DNA of 15,082 nt from JBLHHI01 sp047614125 (GCA_047614125.1 JBLHHI010000082.1:1-15082), one strand, 5' to 3'; counted from the first letter of the stretch, positions 6,536-14,628 are shown. A program made the numbers and translations. Notes: a model not told the origin generated them from the sequence alone.

Positions 6536-8931
6536 GCGTTGATTGTTTTATAGTTGATCATTTCTTTAGAAGTGGATGCGGCTTTGGATGAAACCATTGA
6601 GGTAACCAAGAGCACTACCGTAATGGAACTAATTGGCATAAGGATAGCTGCCACCACTGGGGTGAGCAGGCCAGCAAGGGCAAAGCTCAAGCCAATCAAA
6701 TTGTAGGCAATCGAAAAGGCCAAGCTTACCTTGAGCACTTTTTTCGAATACCTCGCGAGCTCCATAAAGTATGGCAGTTTGGCAAAACTTTCATCCAGCA
6801 AAACGCCGTCGGCGCTTGGATAAAAGCCATTGATGTTTTTTGTAACCACAATGCCCACTGCACTCTCGCTTAATGCATTCTGATCGTTTATTCCATCCCC
6901 TATCATCAACACATTTGCCCGGTTGTTCTGATAGCTTTGTATGAACTCCTTTTTGTCGTTTGGTGCTTGATTAAAAGCAGTTTCTACAAAATTCGGATAC
7001 AGCTTTAACAATGCTTCCTGTTCTCCGTTGTGATCGCCACTCAACACCGATAGATCGTAATTGAAACCTAAATGGGTTAAGCTCGATGCTAAGTTTTCTT
7101 TGTATTGGCCGTTAAAAACATAAGATGCTTTGATTTGGCCGTTGATCGACACAAAGCTCTGAGGTGATTTGGTAGATGTATGATCTATTTCGGCGCCAAC
7201 AAATTGAGCGGAGCCAATTTTAATGTGCTCATCATTCATCCATGCCTCAATGCCACTACCTGGAACTTCTTTAAAGCGTTCCAATCCGTTCAATAATGGG
7301 CCCTTTATTGAATGGGCAATTCCTTTGCTTAAGGGGTGGTTGGATTGAATGGCCAGCGATTTTACCAAAAGCGATTGGGCTCGGGTAAGAATGTTGATCT
7401 TGGTGGAGATCACACTTTTTTCGGATGTTGTAAGCGTACCCGTTTTATCAAATACAATGTTGGTGATCTGACTGAGATCCGAAATCTGATCGCTCGATTT
7501 AAGATAAAGTCCGTTTTTACAAAAGATGCGCAGCAAATGCCCGTTGGTAAAAGGAGCGGACAGCGCCAAGGCACAGGGGCACGCAACAATGAGCACGGAA
7601 CTAAACACAAAGATGGCCTTGCTCGCATCCAACCAAAGCCACAGAACAAGCGTCAAAACACTAATAATAAGCACAATAGGTGTAAATAGCTTGCTTACTT
7701 TGTTGGTCCAATGCAAATCTTTACGAACCTGTTTTTGTGTTTTCCAGGCGGCCCAAATCTGATCTGGATTGGGCTTTTCATTGAGTCGTATTTCAATGTT
7801 TCCCGACAGTTGTCGGCCACCTGTGTAAATATTTTCGCCCAGTTGGATGGATTCCAAAACCGATTCGCCCGATACAAAGCTGTAATCCACTAAGGCTCTA
7901 CCACTTTGAACTTGGCCCCCTACTGGAATAATTTCGTTGTTTTTAACTAAGATTACATCCTTGGCTTCGAGTGCAGAAATGCGCTTCCATTCGTAGCCAC
8001 TTGGCACCACTGTTCGAACAACCATGGGTAAGTAGTCGTGCACTGAACGTTCGAAGGAAACTTTGCGGTACACTTTGTTCTGGAACCACTTGCCAATGAG
8101 CAAGAAAAAAACCAGTCCGGCCAGCGAATCAAGGTAGCCAAAGCCCCCGCCCGATAAAATTTCGTAAATACTCCACATCCAAATGGCCACTATACCAAGA
8201 GCTATAGGAATGTTGATGTGAGATTTCCAAGCCGCGGTGGCTTGAATGGCAGAAGTGAGGTAACTCCGACCGGAGTAGAATATTACAACCAAGCTTAATG
8301 CGATGTTGAGCGCTTTAAAAACCGTGCTAAAATAGGCTTCACTCGCCACTTCCATGCCGAGGTAGTGTGGAATGCTAAAGAGCATCATATTACCGAAACA
8401 AAAGCCGGCAACGGCCAATTGTTTTAATAGTGTTTTATTGTGAGCACTTTCGACATCCGATTTCGTTTTACTAAAATCGAAGTGCGGTGGATAGCCCAAC
8501 CGATCGAGGAGAGTGGCAAGCTTTGAGAGCGCCAGCGATTTTTGGGCCGTAACCGTAACCACTTGATCTTCGAAGTTCACACGCACATGAACAATTTCGG
8601 CATTAATTTCGGGCAAATCTTCGAGCAAGAAAACGCACGATGAGCAATGAATGGCAGGGGTTTGGATTCGAAGTTTGTAAATCTTATCGTTCTGAAAGTC
8701 AACCAGTTGATTGAATATTTCAGGAAGATCGAATTGCTTATAGGAAGCAGAAACTTCGTTGAGGTCGGCTTCCAATTCAAGCCTTCCTTTTTGAACAACT
8801 TCAAAGAGGGTGGCGCAGCCAAAACAACAGAAGGAGTGGCCCAGTTTTTTAACCGTTACATCCGCGCAAACCAAGCCACAGTAGCGACAATCGGTTTGCA
8901 TCTTCGTTGTGCTTTCAGAATGCGTACCCAT
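6532..8931 (-). CDS. ccoI: CcoI/FixI-type copper-exporting P-type ATPase
   Basis: A P1B-type ATPase of 799 residues that should supply copper for cbb3 assembly across the inner membrane. A cysteine-rich N-terminal part (C15/C18, C35-C36-C39) is followed by an HMA domain with C96-S-S-C99. The actuator loop reads SGES (354-357) where TGES is usual; the key glutamate E356 is kept. Membrane metal site: C451-P-C453, Y743-N744 and M765 with S768-S769. Catalytic motifs: DKTGT with phosphorylated D495, H532-P533 in the nucleotide domain, and GDGIND (678-683). These residues point to Cu(I). It is the first gene of the operon. A second in-frame ATG at 8901 (M11) is possible and would still keep all motifs. 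Confidence 0.95.
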   Translation of the reverse strand: MGTHSESTTKMQTDCRYCGLVCADVTVKKLGHSFCCFGCATLFEVVQKGRLELEADLNEVSASYKQFDLPEIFNQLVDFQNDKIYKLRIQTPAIHCSSCVFLLEDLPEINAEIVHVRVNFEDQVVTVTAQKSLALSKLATLLDRLGYPPHFDFSKTKSDVESAHNKTLLKQLAVAGFCFGNMMLFSIPHYLGMEVASEAYFSTVFKALNIALSLVVIFYSGRSYLTSAIQATAAWKSHINIPIALGIVAIWMWSIYEILSGGGFGYLDSLAGLVFFLLIGKWFQNKVYRKVSFERSVHDYLPMVVRTVVPSGYEWKRISALEAKDVILVKNNEIIPVGGQVQSGRALVDYSFVSGESVLESIQLGENIYTGGRQLSGNIEIRLNEKPNPDQIWAAWKTQKQVRKDLHWTNKVSKLFTPIVLIISVLTLVLWLWLDASKAIFVFSSVLIVACPCALALSAPFTNGHLLRIFCKNGLYLKSSDQISDLSQITNIVFDKTGTLTTSEKSVISTKINILTRAQSLLVKSLAIQSNHPLSKGIAHSIKGPLLNGLERFKEVPGSGIEAWMNDEHIKIGSAQFVGAEIDHTSTKSPQSFVSINGQIKASYVFNGQYKENLASSLTHLGFNYDLSVLSGDHNGEQEALLKLYPNFVETAFNQAPNDKKEFIQSYQNNRANVLMIGDGINDQNALSESAVGIVVTKNINGFYPSADGVLLDESFAKLPYFMELARYSKKVLKVSLAFSIAYNLIGLSFALAGLLTPVVAAILMPISSITVVLLVTSMVSSKAASTSKEMINYKTINA

Positions 8932-8939
8932 TACAAAGG

Positions 8940-8947
8940 CAAAGATT
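8940..8947 (-). promoter_or_regulatory. candidate -7 box of the cco operon
   Basis: On the minus strand the bases read AATCTTTG, one mismatch from the Bacteroidota -7 consensus TAnnTTTG. Transcription would begin near 8935, only about 4 nt before the first ccoI ATG and about 34 nt before the second ATG at 8901. The palindrome at 8967-8986 would then be centred at about -41.5. Confidence 0.4.
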
Positions 8948-8966
8948 GCTAAGGCGGCTTGAGCTT

Positions 8967-8986
8967 AAACTGATGGCTATCAGTTT
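8967..8986. promoter_or_regulatory. FNR-like palindromic operator upstream of ccoI
   Basis: AAACTGATGGCTATCAGTTT is a perfect inverted repeat with 8-bp arms and a 4-bp spacer. Its core TGAT-N4-ATCA matches four of five bases in each half of the FNR consensus TTGAT-N4-ATCAA. It lies 36 bp upstream of the cbb3 operon, the classic target of FNR-type regulators in low oxygen. Distance to the candidate -7 box fits class II activation. The regulator itself is not in the window, so identity is inferred. Confidence 0.6.
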
Positions 8987-9109
8987 GTTTTATGATTGTG
9001 TTGTAAAGTTTTGCGCTCATAAGTTTGCACATAGTTTGGAGCGAACTTGTAATGGAGCTACTCGATGCTGCTGCTGTTTAACGAAATTTGAAAAAAATAT
9101 TATATTAAA

Positions 9110-9124
9110 TGCAACAATGTTGCA
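9110..9124. promoter_or_regulatory. palindromic operator, probably for a Fur/Zur-type repressor
   Basis: TGCAACA-A-TGTTGCA is a perfect 7-1-7 inverted repeat. The 7-1-7 layout is typical of Fur-family boxes. It lies 9 bp upstream of the -7 box TAGCTTTG and 38 bp before the ATG of a metal-uptake-like operon that encodes a Fur-family protein. Bound repressor would cover the -33 region. That the co-encoded regulator binds here is an inference. Confidence 0.6.
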
Positions 9125-9133
9125 ATAAGGCGC

Positions 9134-9141
9134 TAGCTTTG
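9134..9141 (+). promoter_or_regulatory. candidate -7 promoter box of the lipoprotein operon
   Basis: TAGCTTTG matches TAnnTTTG exactly. Transcription would start near 9146, leaving an AT-rich leader of about 16 nt before the ATG at 9163. No clear -33 TTTG is present at the usual distance; that position is occupied by the palindrome at 9110-9124. Confidence 0.5.
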
Positions 9142-9162
9142 TGGCATCACAAATAAATATCA

Positions 9163-9732
9163 ATGAAAATAATTAATCTATTAACTGTTCTAGGAATCCT
9201 ATTCACATTGTTTATCTCTGCTTGTAAAGAAGATGTACCTGAAGACCCAATTATTCCAAATGAAGAAGAGGTAATTACATCACTGAATTTTACATTAACT
9301 CCTGAAGGAGGTGGTACTCCTGTTGTACTTAGTTTTAAAGATTTAGATGGAGATGGCGGCAATGCTCCAGCCATTTCAGAGGGAACACTAGTCGCCAACA
9401 CAACGTATAATGGTTCATTGGAGTTGCTAAAAGAATTGGAAACTCCAGCAGAGGATATAACCAAAGAGATTGAAGAAGAAGGAGTGGATCACCAATTCTT
9501 TTTCAAAACGTCTGTGAGTGGGGTAAATTTTGCCTATAACGACATGGATGCAAACGGCAACCCAATAGGGTTGTCAACCATTTTGACGACAAATGGAGCA
9601 GGCTCTGGAACGATAACAGTTACGTTGAGACATGAGCCAAAAAAAGATGCTTCTGGTGTCTCTTCTGGAGATATGACGAACGCTGGTGGTGAAACAGATA
9701 TAGAAGTTACGTTTAATGTGGAAGTTCAGTAA
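9163..9732 (+). CDS. small surface/periplasmic lipoprotein of a TonB receptor operon
   Basis: A 189-residue predicted lipoprotein. The signal peptide ends in the lipobox FISAC, with C21 as the lipidated residue, followed by an acidic linker (KEDVPEDP). The mature domain has a glycine- and aspartate-rich DLDGDGGNAP (60-69), an acidic helix (about 86-108) and a C-terminal LRHEP (155-159) then mostly beta-type sequence. I recall similar Bacteroidota proteins being labelled 'type 1 periplasmic binding fold superfamily protein', but the short length does not fit a full periplasmic binding fold. Its stop overlaps the TonB receptor start by 17 bp, so it is probably a partner of the receptor, perhaps in substrate capture. 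Function is not established. Confidence 0.85.
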   Translation: MKIINLLTVLGILFTLFISACKEDVPEDPIIPNEEEVITSLNFTLTPEGGGTPVVLSFKDLDGDGGNAPAISEGTLVANTTYNGSLELLKELETPAEDITKEIEEEGVDHQFFFKTSVSGVNFAYNDMDANGNPIGLSTILTTNGAGSGTITVTLRHEPKKDASGVSSGDMTNAGGETDIEVTFNVEVQ

Positions 9733-12034
9733 TTATATTGTAACCTGTTTTATTATTCTTTTTTTACCTTTTGGATCTTTCGCTCAAAATTGCGATTTGA
9801 CTGTTTCTGGGTACGTTAAAGATGTTAGTACAGGTCATCCCATTTCTTTTGCAAACATTTTTGTAAAAGAATTACAATCCGGAGATGTTACCGACAGCCT
9901 TGGCAGGTTCAATCTGAAGGCAATATGCGCAGGGGTATATCATATTGTAGTAGCTCATATTGGATGCGAAACACAGGAGATGTACATCAATATCTCAGGC
10001 GACACAATAATCACCATTTTTTTAGACCATAACAGTCAACTTTTGCACGAAGTAGCCATTGTATCGAAAGGCGGGAAAGTTACCACTCAAGAAGCTCAGT
10101 CGCTGAATTCAGAGAGTATTGCTCAGAATTCTAATAAGAACTTAGCAACAATGCTTGAAAATATTTCAGGTGTCAGTACCATTAAAAACGGTAGCGGAAT
10201 TGCAAAACCTGTAGTTCACGGACTGTACGGTAACAGACTTACCATTTTAAACAATGGAATTGCACAAAGCGGACAGCAATGGGGCGTTGATCATAGTCCT
10301 GAGATTGACCCATTAATTGCCAATAAGATTACAGTAGTAAAAGGTGTGGGAGCATTAGAATATCCGGGAAGTTCTTTAGGAAGTGTCATTTTGGTTGAGC
10401 CCAAAAAAATAAATCAAGAACCACATCTACATGGAGATGGACGATATTTTTTTGAGAGCAATGGCTTAGGAAATGGTATTAATCTTGAATTACAGCAACA
10501 CCCTAAATCATTTGCTTGGCGCGGAGTTGTTACCCTTAAAAAAAGTGGTGATAATCGAACCCCTAAATACTTCCTTCGAAATACAGGTAATCAAGAGTTC
10601 AACCTAGCCTTCCAATTTGAGAAGCCATGGAATAAAAAGTGGTACAGCGATTTATATCTAAGCTCTTTTAATGCCGAGTTTGGCGTGCTGAGGGGTTCTC
10701 AAATTGGGAACCTTGCTGATTTAAAGGACGCTCTTGAGCGTGATGTTCCGTTTTTTACAGAAGACCGCTTTTCTTATTCCATTCGTTCTCCTTACCAAAG
10801 TGTAAATCATCATTTACTGAAATTTCATACCAAATACAGTTTAAGCAATAATCAGTGGATTGACCTTACATATTCTGGTCAAATAAACTTTAGAAAAGAG
10901 TTTGATGTGCGAAGAAGCGGAAGGTCTGATATCCCTGCACTGAGTTTGAAGCAAGTATCTAATTTTATTGAAGGTAAATACCAAATCTACCTTCCAAGAA
11001 ATTGGGAATTAAAAAGTGGAATTCAGATCAATAGGGTAGACAACACAAATCTACCCGAAACAGGTATACTACCCCTTATTCCTGATTATATTGCCTATGA
11101 ATATGGGATATTTGGTATCGCCTCTAAGCGTTTTGAGAAAACGACCCTTGAATTTGGAGGTCGATACGATTTTGAAAATAGAAATGTAGCTGCGATATCT
11201 ATAAGCGTTCCAAGAGAAATCATCCGATATCAAAATGAGTATCATAATCCGAGTGTCATGGGTGGAGTTACCTATGAGCTAGGAAAAAATTGGAACACTG
11301 CCTATAACATTGGTTACGCGGGGAGAAATCCAGAAGTGAATGAACTCTATAGCAACGGATTGCACCAAGGAGTTAGCGGAATTGAAGAAGGGGACCCAAC
11401 TCTTAGCAAGGAGGTTTCGATTAAAAACACGCTTTCTCTAAAAGGCAATGTGAAAAATAAGTTGTTTTTTGAAGGCCTATTCTATTATCAGAAATTTGAT
11501 AATTACATTTTCCTTAATCCACAAGATGAAATCCGACTAACAATACGTGGAGCTTTTCCGGTGTTCAAATACGAACAAACAGATGCACGACTAGTTGGAT
11601 TTGATTTAGCCACAACATATAGGGCAACTGACCGATTTAACATTACCGGAAAATACAGTTACCTACACGGGTATGACTTCACAAATGACCTGCCGTTGGT
11701 ATATTTACCTTCAAATAATCTCTATGCAACGCTAAACTATCAGCTTCCAAAATTGGGTAAATTCCATAATGTTGATTTCCAAATCAGTAATAGGTTTGTT
11801 TTTGAACAAAAAAATCTACTCGCTTCTCAAGACTTTGTGGCAGCCCCCAAGTCGTATTGCTTGGTTGGATTAAAGGCATCCGTTGAAAAACAATTGCGGA
11901 AACTTAGATTAAACATGTTTATCCGAGCAGAAAATTTGCTCAATGAAACGTACCGCGACTACCTCAATCGGCAACGGTATTTTGCTGATGACTTGGGTAT
12001 AAATATGATCGTAGGTATAAATATTTCATTTTAA
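9716..12034 (+). CDS. TonB-dependent outer-membrane receptor, probably for zinc
   Basis: A 772-residue receptor. Signal peptide: residues 1-23 (cleavage after GSFA). Next comes a carboxypeptidase-regulatory-like domain (about 27-105, with SGYVKDVSTGHPISFANIFV), then the plug (about 125-228) and a 22-strand-type beta barrel ending in the aromatic residue F772, as expected for BAM-dependent insertion. The plug has HGLYGNRLTILNNGI and VDHSPEIDP (191-199), which resembles the SPDHAVAVDP segment I recall from the zinc receptor ZnuD. Substrate is inferred from that likeness and from the Fur-family gene 13 bp downstream. TonB, ExbB and ExbD are not encoded in the window. The start overlaps the lipoprotein gene by 17 bp, indicating one transcript. 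Confidence 0.9.
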   Translation: MWKFSNYIVTCFIILFLPFGSFAQNCDLTVSGYVKDVSTGHPISFANIFVKELQSGDVTDSLGRFNLKAICAGVYHIVVAHIGCETQEMYINISGDTIITIFLDHNSQLLHEVAIVSKGGKVTTQEAQSLNSESIAQNSNKNLATMLENISGVSTIKNGSGIAKPVVHGLYGNRLTILNNGIAQSGQQWGVDHSPEIDPLIANKITVVKGVGALEYPGSSLGSVILVEPKKINQEPHLHGDGRYFFESNGLGNGINLELQQHPKSFAWRGVVTLKKSGDNRTPKYFLRNTGNQEFNLAFQFEKPWNKKWYSDLYLSSFNAEFGVLRGSQIGNLADLKDALERDVPFFTEDRFSYSIRSPYQSVNHHLLKFHTKYSLSNNQWIDLTYSGQINFRKEFDVRRSGRSDIPALSLKQVSNFIEGKYQIYLPRNWELKSGIQINRVDNTNLPETGILPLIPDYIAYEYGIFGIASKRFEKTTLEFGGRYDFENRNVAAISISVPREIIRYQNEYHNPSVMGGVTYELGKNWNTAYNIGYAGRNPEVNELYSNGLHQGVSGIEEGDPTLSKEVSIKNTLSLKGNVKNKLFFEGLFYYQKFDNYIFLNPQDEIRLTIRGAFPVFKYEQTDARLVGFDLATTYRATDRFNITGKYSYLHGYDFTNDLPLVYLPSNNLYATLNYQLPKLGKFHNVDFQISNRFVFEQKNLLASQDFVAAPKSYCLVGLKASVEKQLRKLRLNMFIRAENLLNETYRDYLNRQRYFADDLGINMIVGINISF

Positions 12035-12047
12035 TGCATTACCTGAA

Positions 12048-12464
12048 ATGGAAGTAAATAGTCATTTGGTCGAGCTTTTAAGAGAACGAAAATTAAAAGC
12101 AACCTCTACTCGATTAGAGGTTCTCTCCTTAATATTTGATTACAACAAAGCCATTCCATTTTCTGAAATTCAAAATACACTTCACAACTTTGATAGAGTT
12201 ACCTTGTATCGCACGCTACTTACTTTAATCGAAAATGGAATCATCCACAAAGCATTGCAGGATGAAAAGGAAACTTTCTTTGCGGTGTGTAGCAACAGCT
12301 GTTCCGCAAATTGTCACAATCATAAGCACATTCATTTTAAATGTTCAAGTTGCCATACTGTGACATGTGTTCAAGCCCGCAGTCTTATTAGCTTTTCCAT
12401 TCCAGGTCATTCCATCGAGAATTTCAAAATTGAAGCAACGGGTGTCTGCGAATCTTGTAATTAA
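12048..12464 (+). CDS. Fur-family metal-responsive repressor, Zur-like
   Basis: A 138-residue Fur-family protein. The winged-helix DNA-binding domain covers about residues 5-78, with LKATSTRLEVLSLI and the recognition region FDRVTLYRTLLTLIENGII (48-66). The dimerisation and metal domain has HKHIHFKCSSC (92-102). C99, C102, C134 and C137 form the two CxxC pairs of a structural zinc site. Three additional cysteines, C81, C85 and C89, plus H90, H92, H94, H96, H103 and C107 make this region unusually metal-ligand rich. It follows the receptor by 13 bp and is likely in the same operon, repressing it through the palindrome at 9110-9124. Zur rather than Fur or PerR is an inference from the ZnuD-like receptor. 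Confidence 0.88.
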   Translation: MEVNSHLVELLRERKLKATSTRLEVLSLIFDYNKAIPFSEIQNTLHNFDRVTLYRTLLTLIENGIIHKALQDEKETFFAVCSNSCSANCHNHKHIHFKCSSCHTVTCVQARSLISFSIPGHSIENFKIEATGVCESCN

Positions 12465-12782
12465 TGAATACGATATTGGTGTACCTTTTTAGCTTGTAAT
12501 GACTTTTTGCGCTTTTTTAATATTTGCGGTCTGAACCATCGTAGGCTAAAACAGCTTAAATGACAGCGCATACTTCCAAAATTGAATATACGCATTTAGA
12601 AAATCAGGCCTATTAAAGTTTGACATCATGATAGAAAAAATTCTGCCCCTTATTGGATGCAGATGTTGCTAAAAGTGATCTTGGCTTGTGGTTAAAAGCT
12701 AAGTGCCGCTGATCAACTGCATTGTGGAAGATTATAGAAGTAAAACTCATTCCAAGCAAAATAAATTCCGAGCCTTTGATAT
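12465..12782. other. intergenic stretch between convergent genes
   Basis: This gap separates the plus-strand repressor gene from the minus-strand T9SS cargo gene; both end here. I see T-runs near 12486-12520 but no GC-rich hairpin that would make a convincing intrinsic terminator for either gene. Short frames exist on both strands without start signals or recognisable products. Confidence 0.5.
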
Positions 12783-14603
12783 CTACTTCTTTACAAACCA
12801 AACAACTGCCCCATCCACATGCAAAAAGTAGAGTCCAGAATTTAATCCAGCAACATTGATTGGACCATTGTTCTTAGATTCCACAGCCAAAACTCGCTCA
12901 CCAATTGACGAATAAATTTCAACGGAAAACCCAGTTTGGTTTTCTGGAAGTATAGCGGTGACCCGAATTAAATCATCAGCTGGGTTTGGATAAAGCAATA
13001 ATGATCTCCGTTTTTCCAAAGGTGGTATCCCAATGTTGGCCGACTGAATTTCACGAAGTGCTTTCATCTTGTAATTGCGCTCCGGATTGGTGTAATCGTC
13101 GGTTAAACCCCAGCATCCATAACGGTTGTACGCAGACGACAAGGTGAAATACATGGCCAAACCGCCGCCTAAATCCTTCCAACCCGCCTCATAGTTGAGT
13201 TTCAGTACACTGTTCATTTTGGGTGTTCGATGCGAACGGATTTGGTTGTCGAGGTTGGCTGTTCCACCCCCAGCTGGCAGGTGCGGACCGCCTTCATATG
13301 AAGTACATCCGCCCGGCAAATCCCAGGTTTTGGCTTTGTTGATGTGGTTATTCCGATGCAATGCATTGGAAGCATTTGAAATTTGATCGTTAATCTCGGT
13401 CATCATTCCATCGTTGATCAAATCCGGATCGGTTGAACTGGCTTCGGTAGATCCAAAATACACGGTGGTACTGTTGGCATAGATGAAGTTTTTAGGCGCG
13501 CCAAAGGTGTTGTTGATGTAATTCAAATGATTGTCGCTTCTACCGTGATAGCCTTGCTGGCCAGCCAAAATCACTCGGATGCCTTTGTTAATTTCGCTTA
13601 CGCCAAAAACACTTCCAAACCAATTGGATAAATCCACGGTTCTTCGAGCATAGTTTTGGTCGAAGGTGATTCCATAAAAGGAAGCTTGCGCAGCATTGTA
13701 CGGGCCGTGTGTGGCTTGGCTCGGGCTCCAAACTTCGTTGCTGTTTTCAACGTATATGTTTATGGATGGATTGAGGTTATTCTTCAAATAATTGGCAAGG
13801 CCTACCACGTAGTTCGAATCGGCCGATGTGTGAATATTGATCCAAATGTCTTTGTTTAAGATGTTCGACAATTCAACGATGTATTCCCAACACCAAGCAT
13901 CGCGTTTACCTGTGGTGGATGACATGGACGTTTGAGTTGCATCATTCTTCGTTTTTCTATTTTGCCATTGAGTTGTTGCTGGATACGTCGGTTCGCCATT
14001 CCAAATGTTTTGCAAATTGTAAAACCGATAGCAATCAAAATCCACCGCCTTGCAGAGACTGATGAATTCGTCGGTAAATGTTTTGTTGGAGCTTAATGGA
14101 TATCCCGGTCGATTCACTTTCAACTGGGTGATGCCTGAAGACAAGGCACTTCCTGTGGTTCTTCTGGTATTGGTAAAGTTAAGAAATACTAAGCCGTGAT
14201 TGGCGTTTGGGAAGCCTCCAACTACAATTTCAAAGGTGGTGATATTGGTGTTTGCATCGTAGTTCTTGTTTTCGAGCGAAACACTGGTTCCTGAAGCAGA
14301 CATATCAGCCTGGCCATTAAAACTGGCAGCATACCTTCCACTGTAATCAACTCGATATTCTTCTGGATCGTCAATGCTGCTTGTCCACTCTGTAGCCGGT
14401 CTGCCATCCAACAAAACCAAATCAAAATTACTAGAAGGCCAACCAAAGCTGTCGTACCCCGTTGCATTGCTGTATCGGTTGGTATGGTTTATAAGGTTAA
14501 CAAAGGCCCCATTATCATCGAGGTTTACACCCAATTCGAATTTGTTTTGAGCAAGTGAGGAGAAGGAAAAAAGACAAAAAATAATCGCTGTGATGTTTTT
14601 CAT
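12783..14603 (-). CDS. secreted T9SS cargo protein with glycosidase-like barrel
   Basis: A 606-residue protein starting MKNITAII, with a signal peptide ending SLAQ (about residue 19). The central part (about 160-520) looks like a TIM-barrel glycosidase: DIWINIHTSADSNYV then YVENSNEVW, giving N289 and E290 as the asparagine-glutamate pair typical of clan GH-A acid/base residues, and SYEGGPHL with E437 as a candidate nucleophile. The C terminus (about 537-606: LYPNPADDL, YSSIGERVL, GLYFLHV) is a type A T9SS sorting domain, so the protein is exported and probably surface-attached. An in-frame ATG at 14699 is rejected because it would put the signal peptide inside the protein and precede the promoter box. 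Substrate and GH family are not recognised. Confidence 0.88.
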   Translation of the reverse strand: MKNITAIIFCLFSFSSLAQNKFELGVNLDDNGAFVNLINHTNRYSNATGYDSFGWPSSNFDLVLLDGRPATEWTSSIDDPEEYRVDYSGRYAASFNGQADMSASGTSVSLENKNYDANTNITTFEIVVGGFPNANHGLVFLNFTNTRRTTGSALSSGITQLKVNRPGYPLSSNKTFTDEFISLCKAVDFDCYRFYNLQNIWNGEPTYPATTQWQNRKTKNDATQTSMSSTTGKRDAWCWEYIVELSNILNKDIWINIHTSADSNYVVGLANYLKNNLNPSINIYVENSNEVWSPSQATHGPYNAAQASFYGITFDQNYARRTVDLSNWFGSVFGVSEINKGIRVILAGQQGYHGRSDNHLNYINNTFGAPKNFIYANSTTVYFGSTEASSTDPDLINDGMMTEINDQISNASNALHRNNHINKAKTWDLPGGCTSYEGGPHLPAGGGTANLDNQIRSHRTPKMNSVLKLNYEAGWKDLGGGLAMYFTLSSAYNRYGCWGLTDDYTNPERNYKMKALREIQSANIGIPPLEKRRSLLLYPNPADDLIRVTAILPENQTGFSVEIYSSIGERVLAVESKNNGPINVAGLNSGLYFLHVDGAVVWFVKK

Positions 14604-14628
14604 TTTGACGGCCAAAAAGGGGTTTGAA

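Noticed and set aside
7336..7762. plus-strand frames opposite ccoI
   Set aside because: They are antisense shadows of a fully supported P-type ATPase with intact motifs in the minus frame.
9147..9464. 105-codon minus-strand frame opposite the lipoprotein gene
   Set aside because: Low-complexity serine-rich translation, antisense to a lipoprotein gene with signal peptide, lipobox and promoter.
12465..12540. possible terminator after the Fur-family gene
   Set aside because: T-runs are present but no stem with enough G-C pairs precedes them.
12613..12801. 62-codon minus-strand frame in the gap after the T9SS cargo gene
   Set aside because: It begins with TTG inside the end of the T9SS gene in another frame, shows no family likeness and no start signal.
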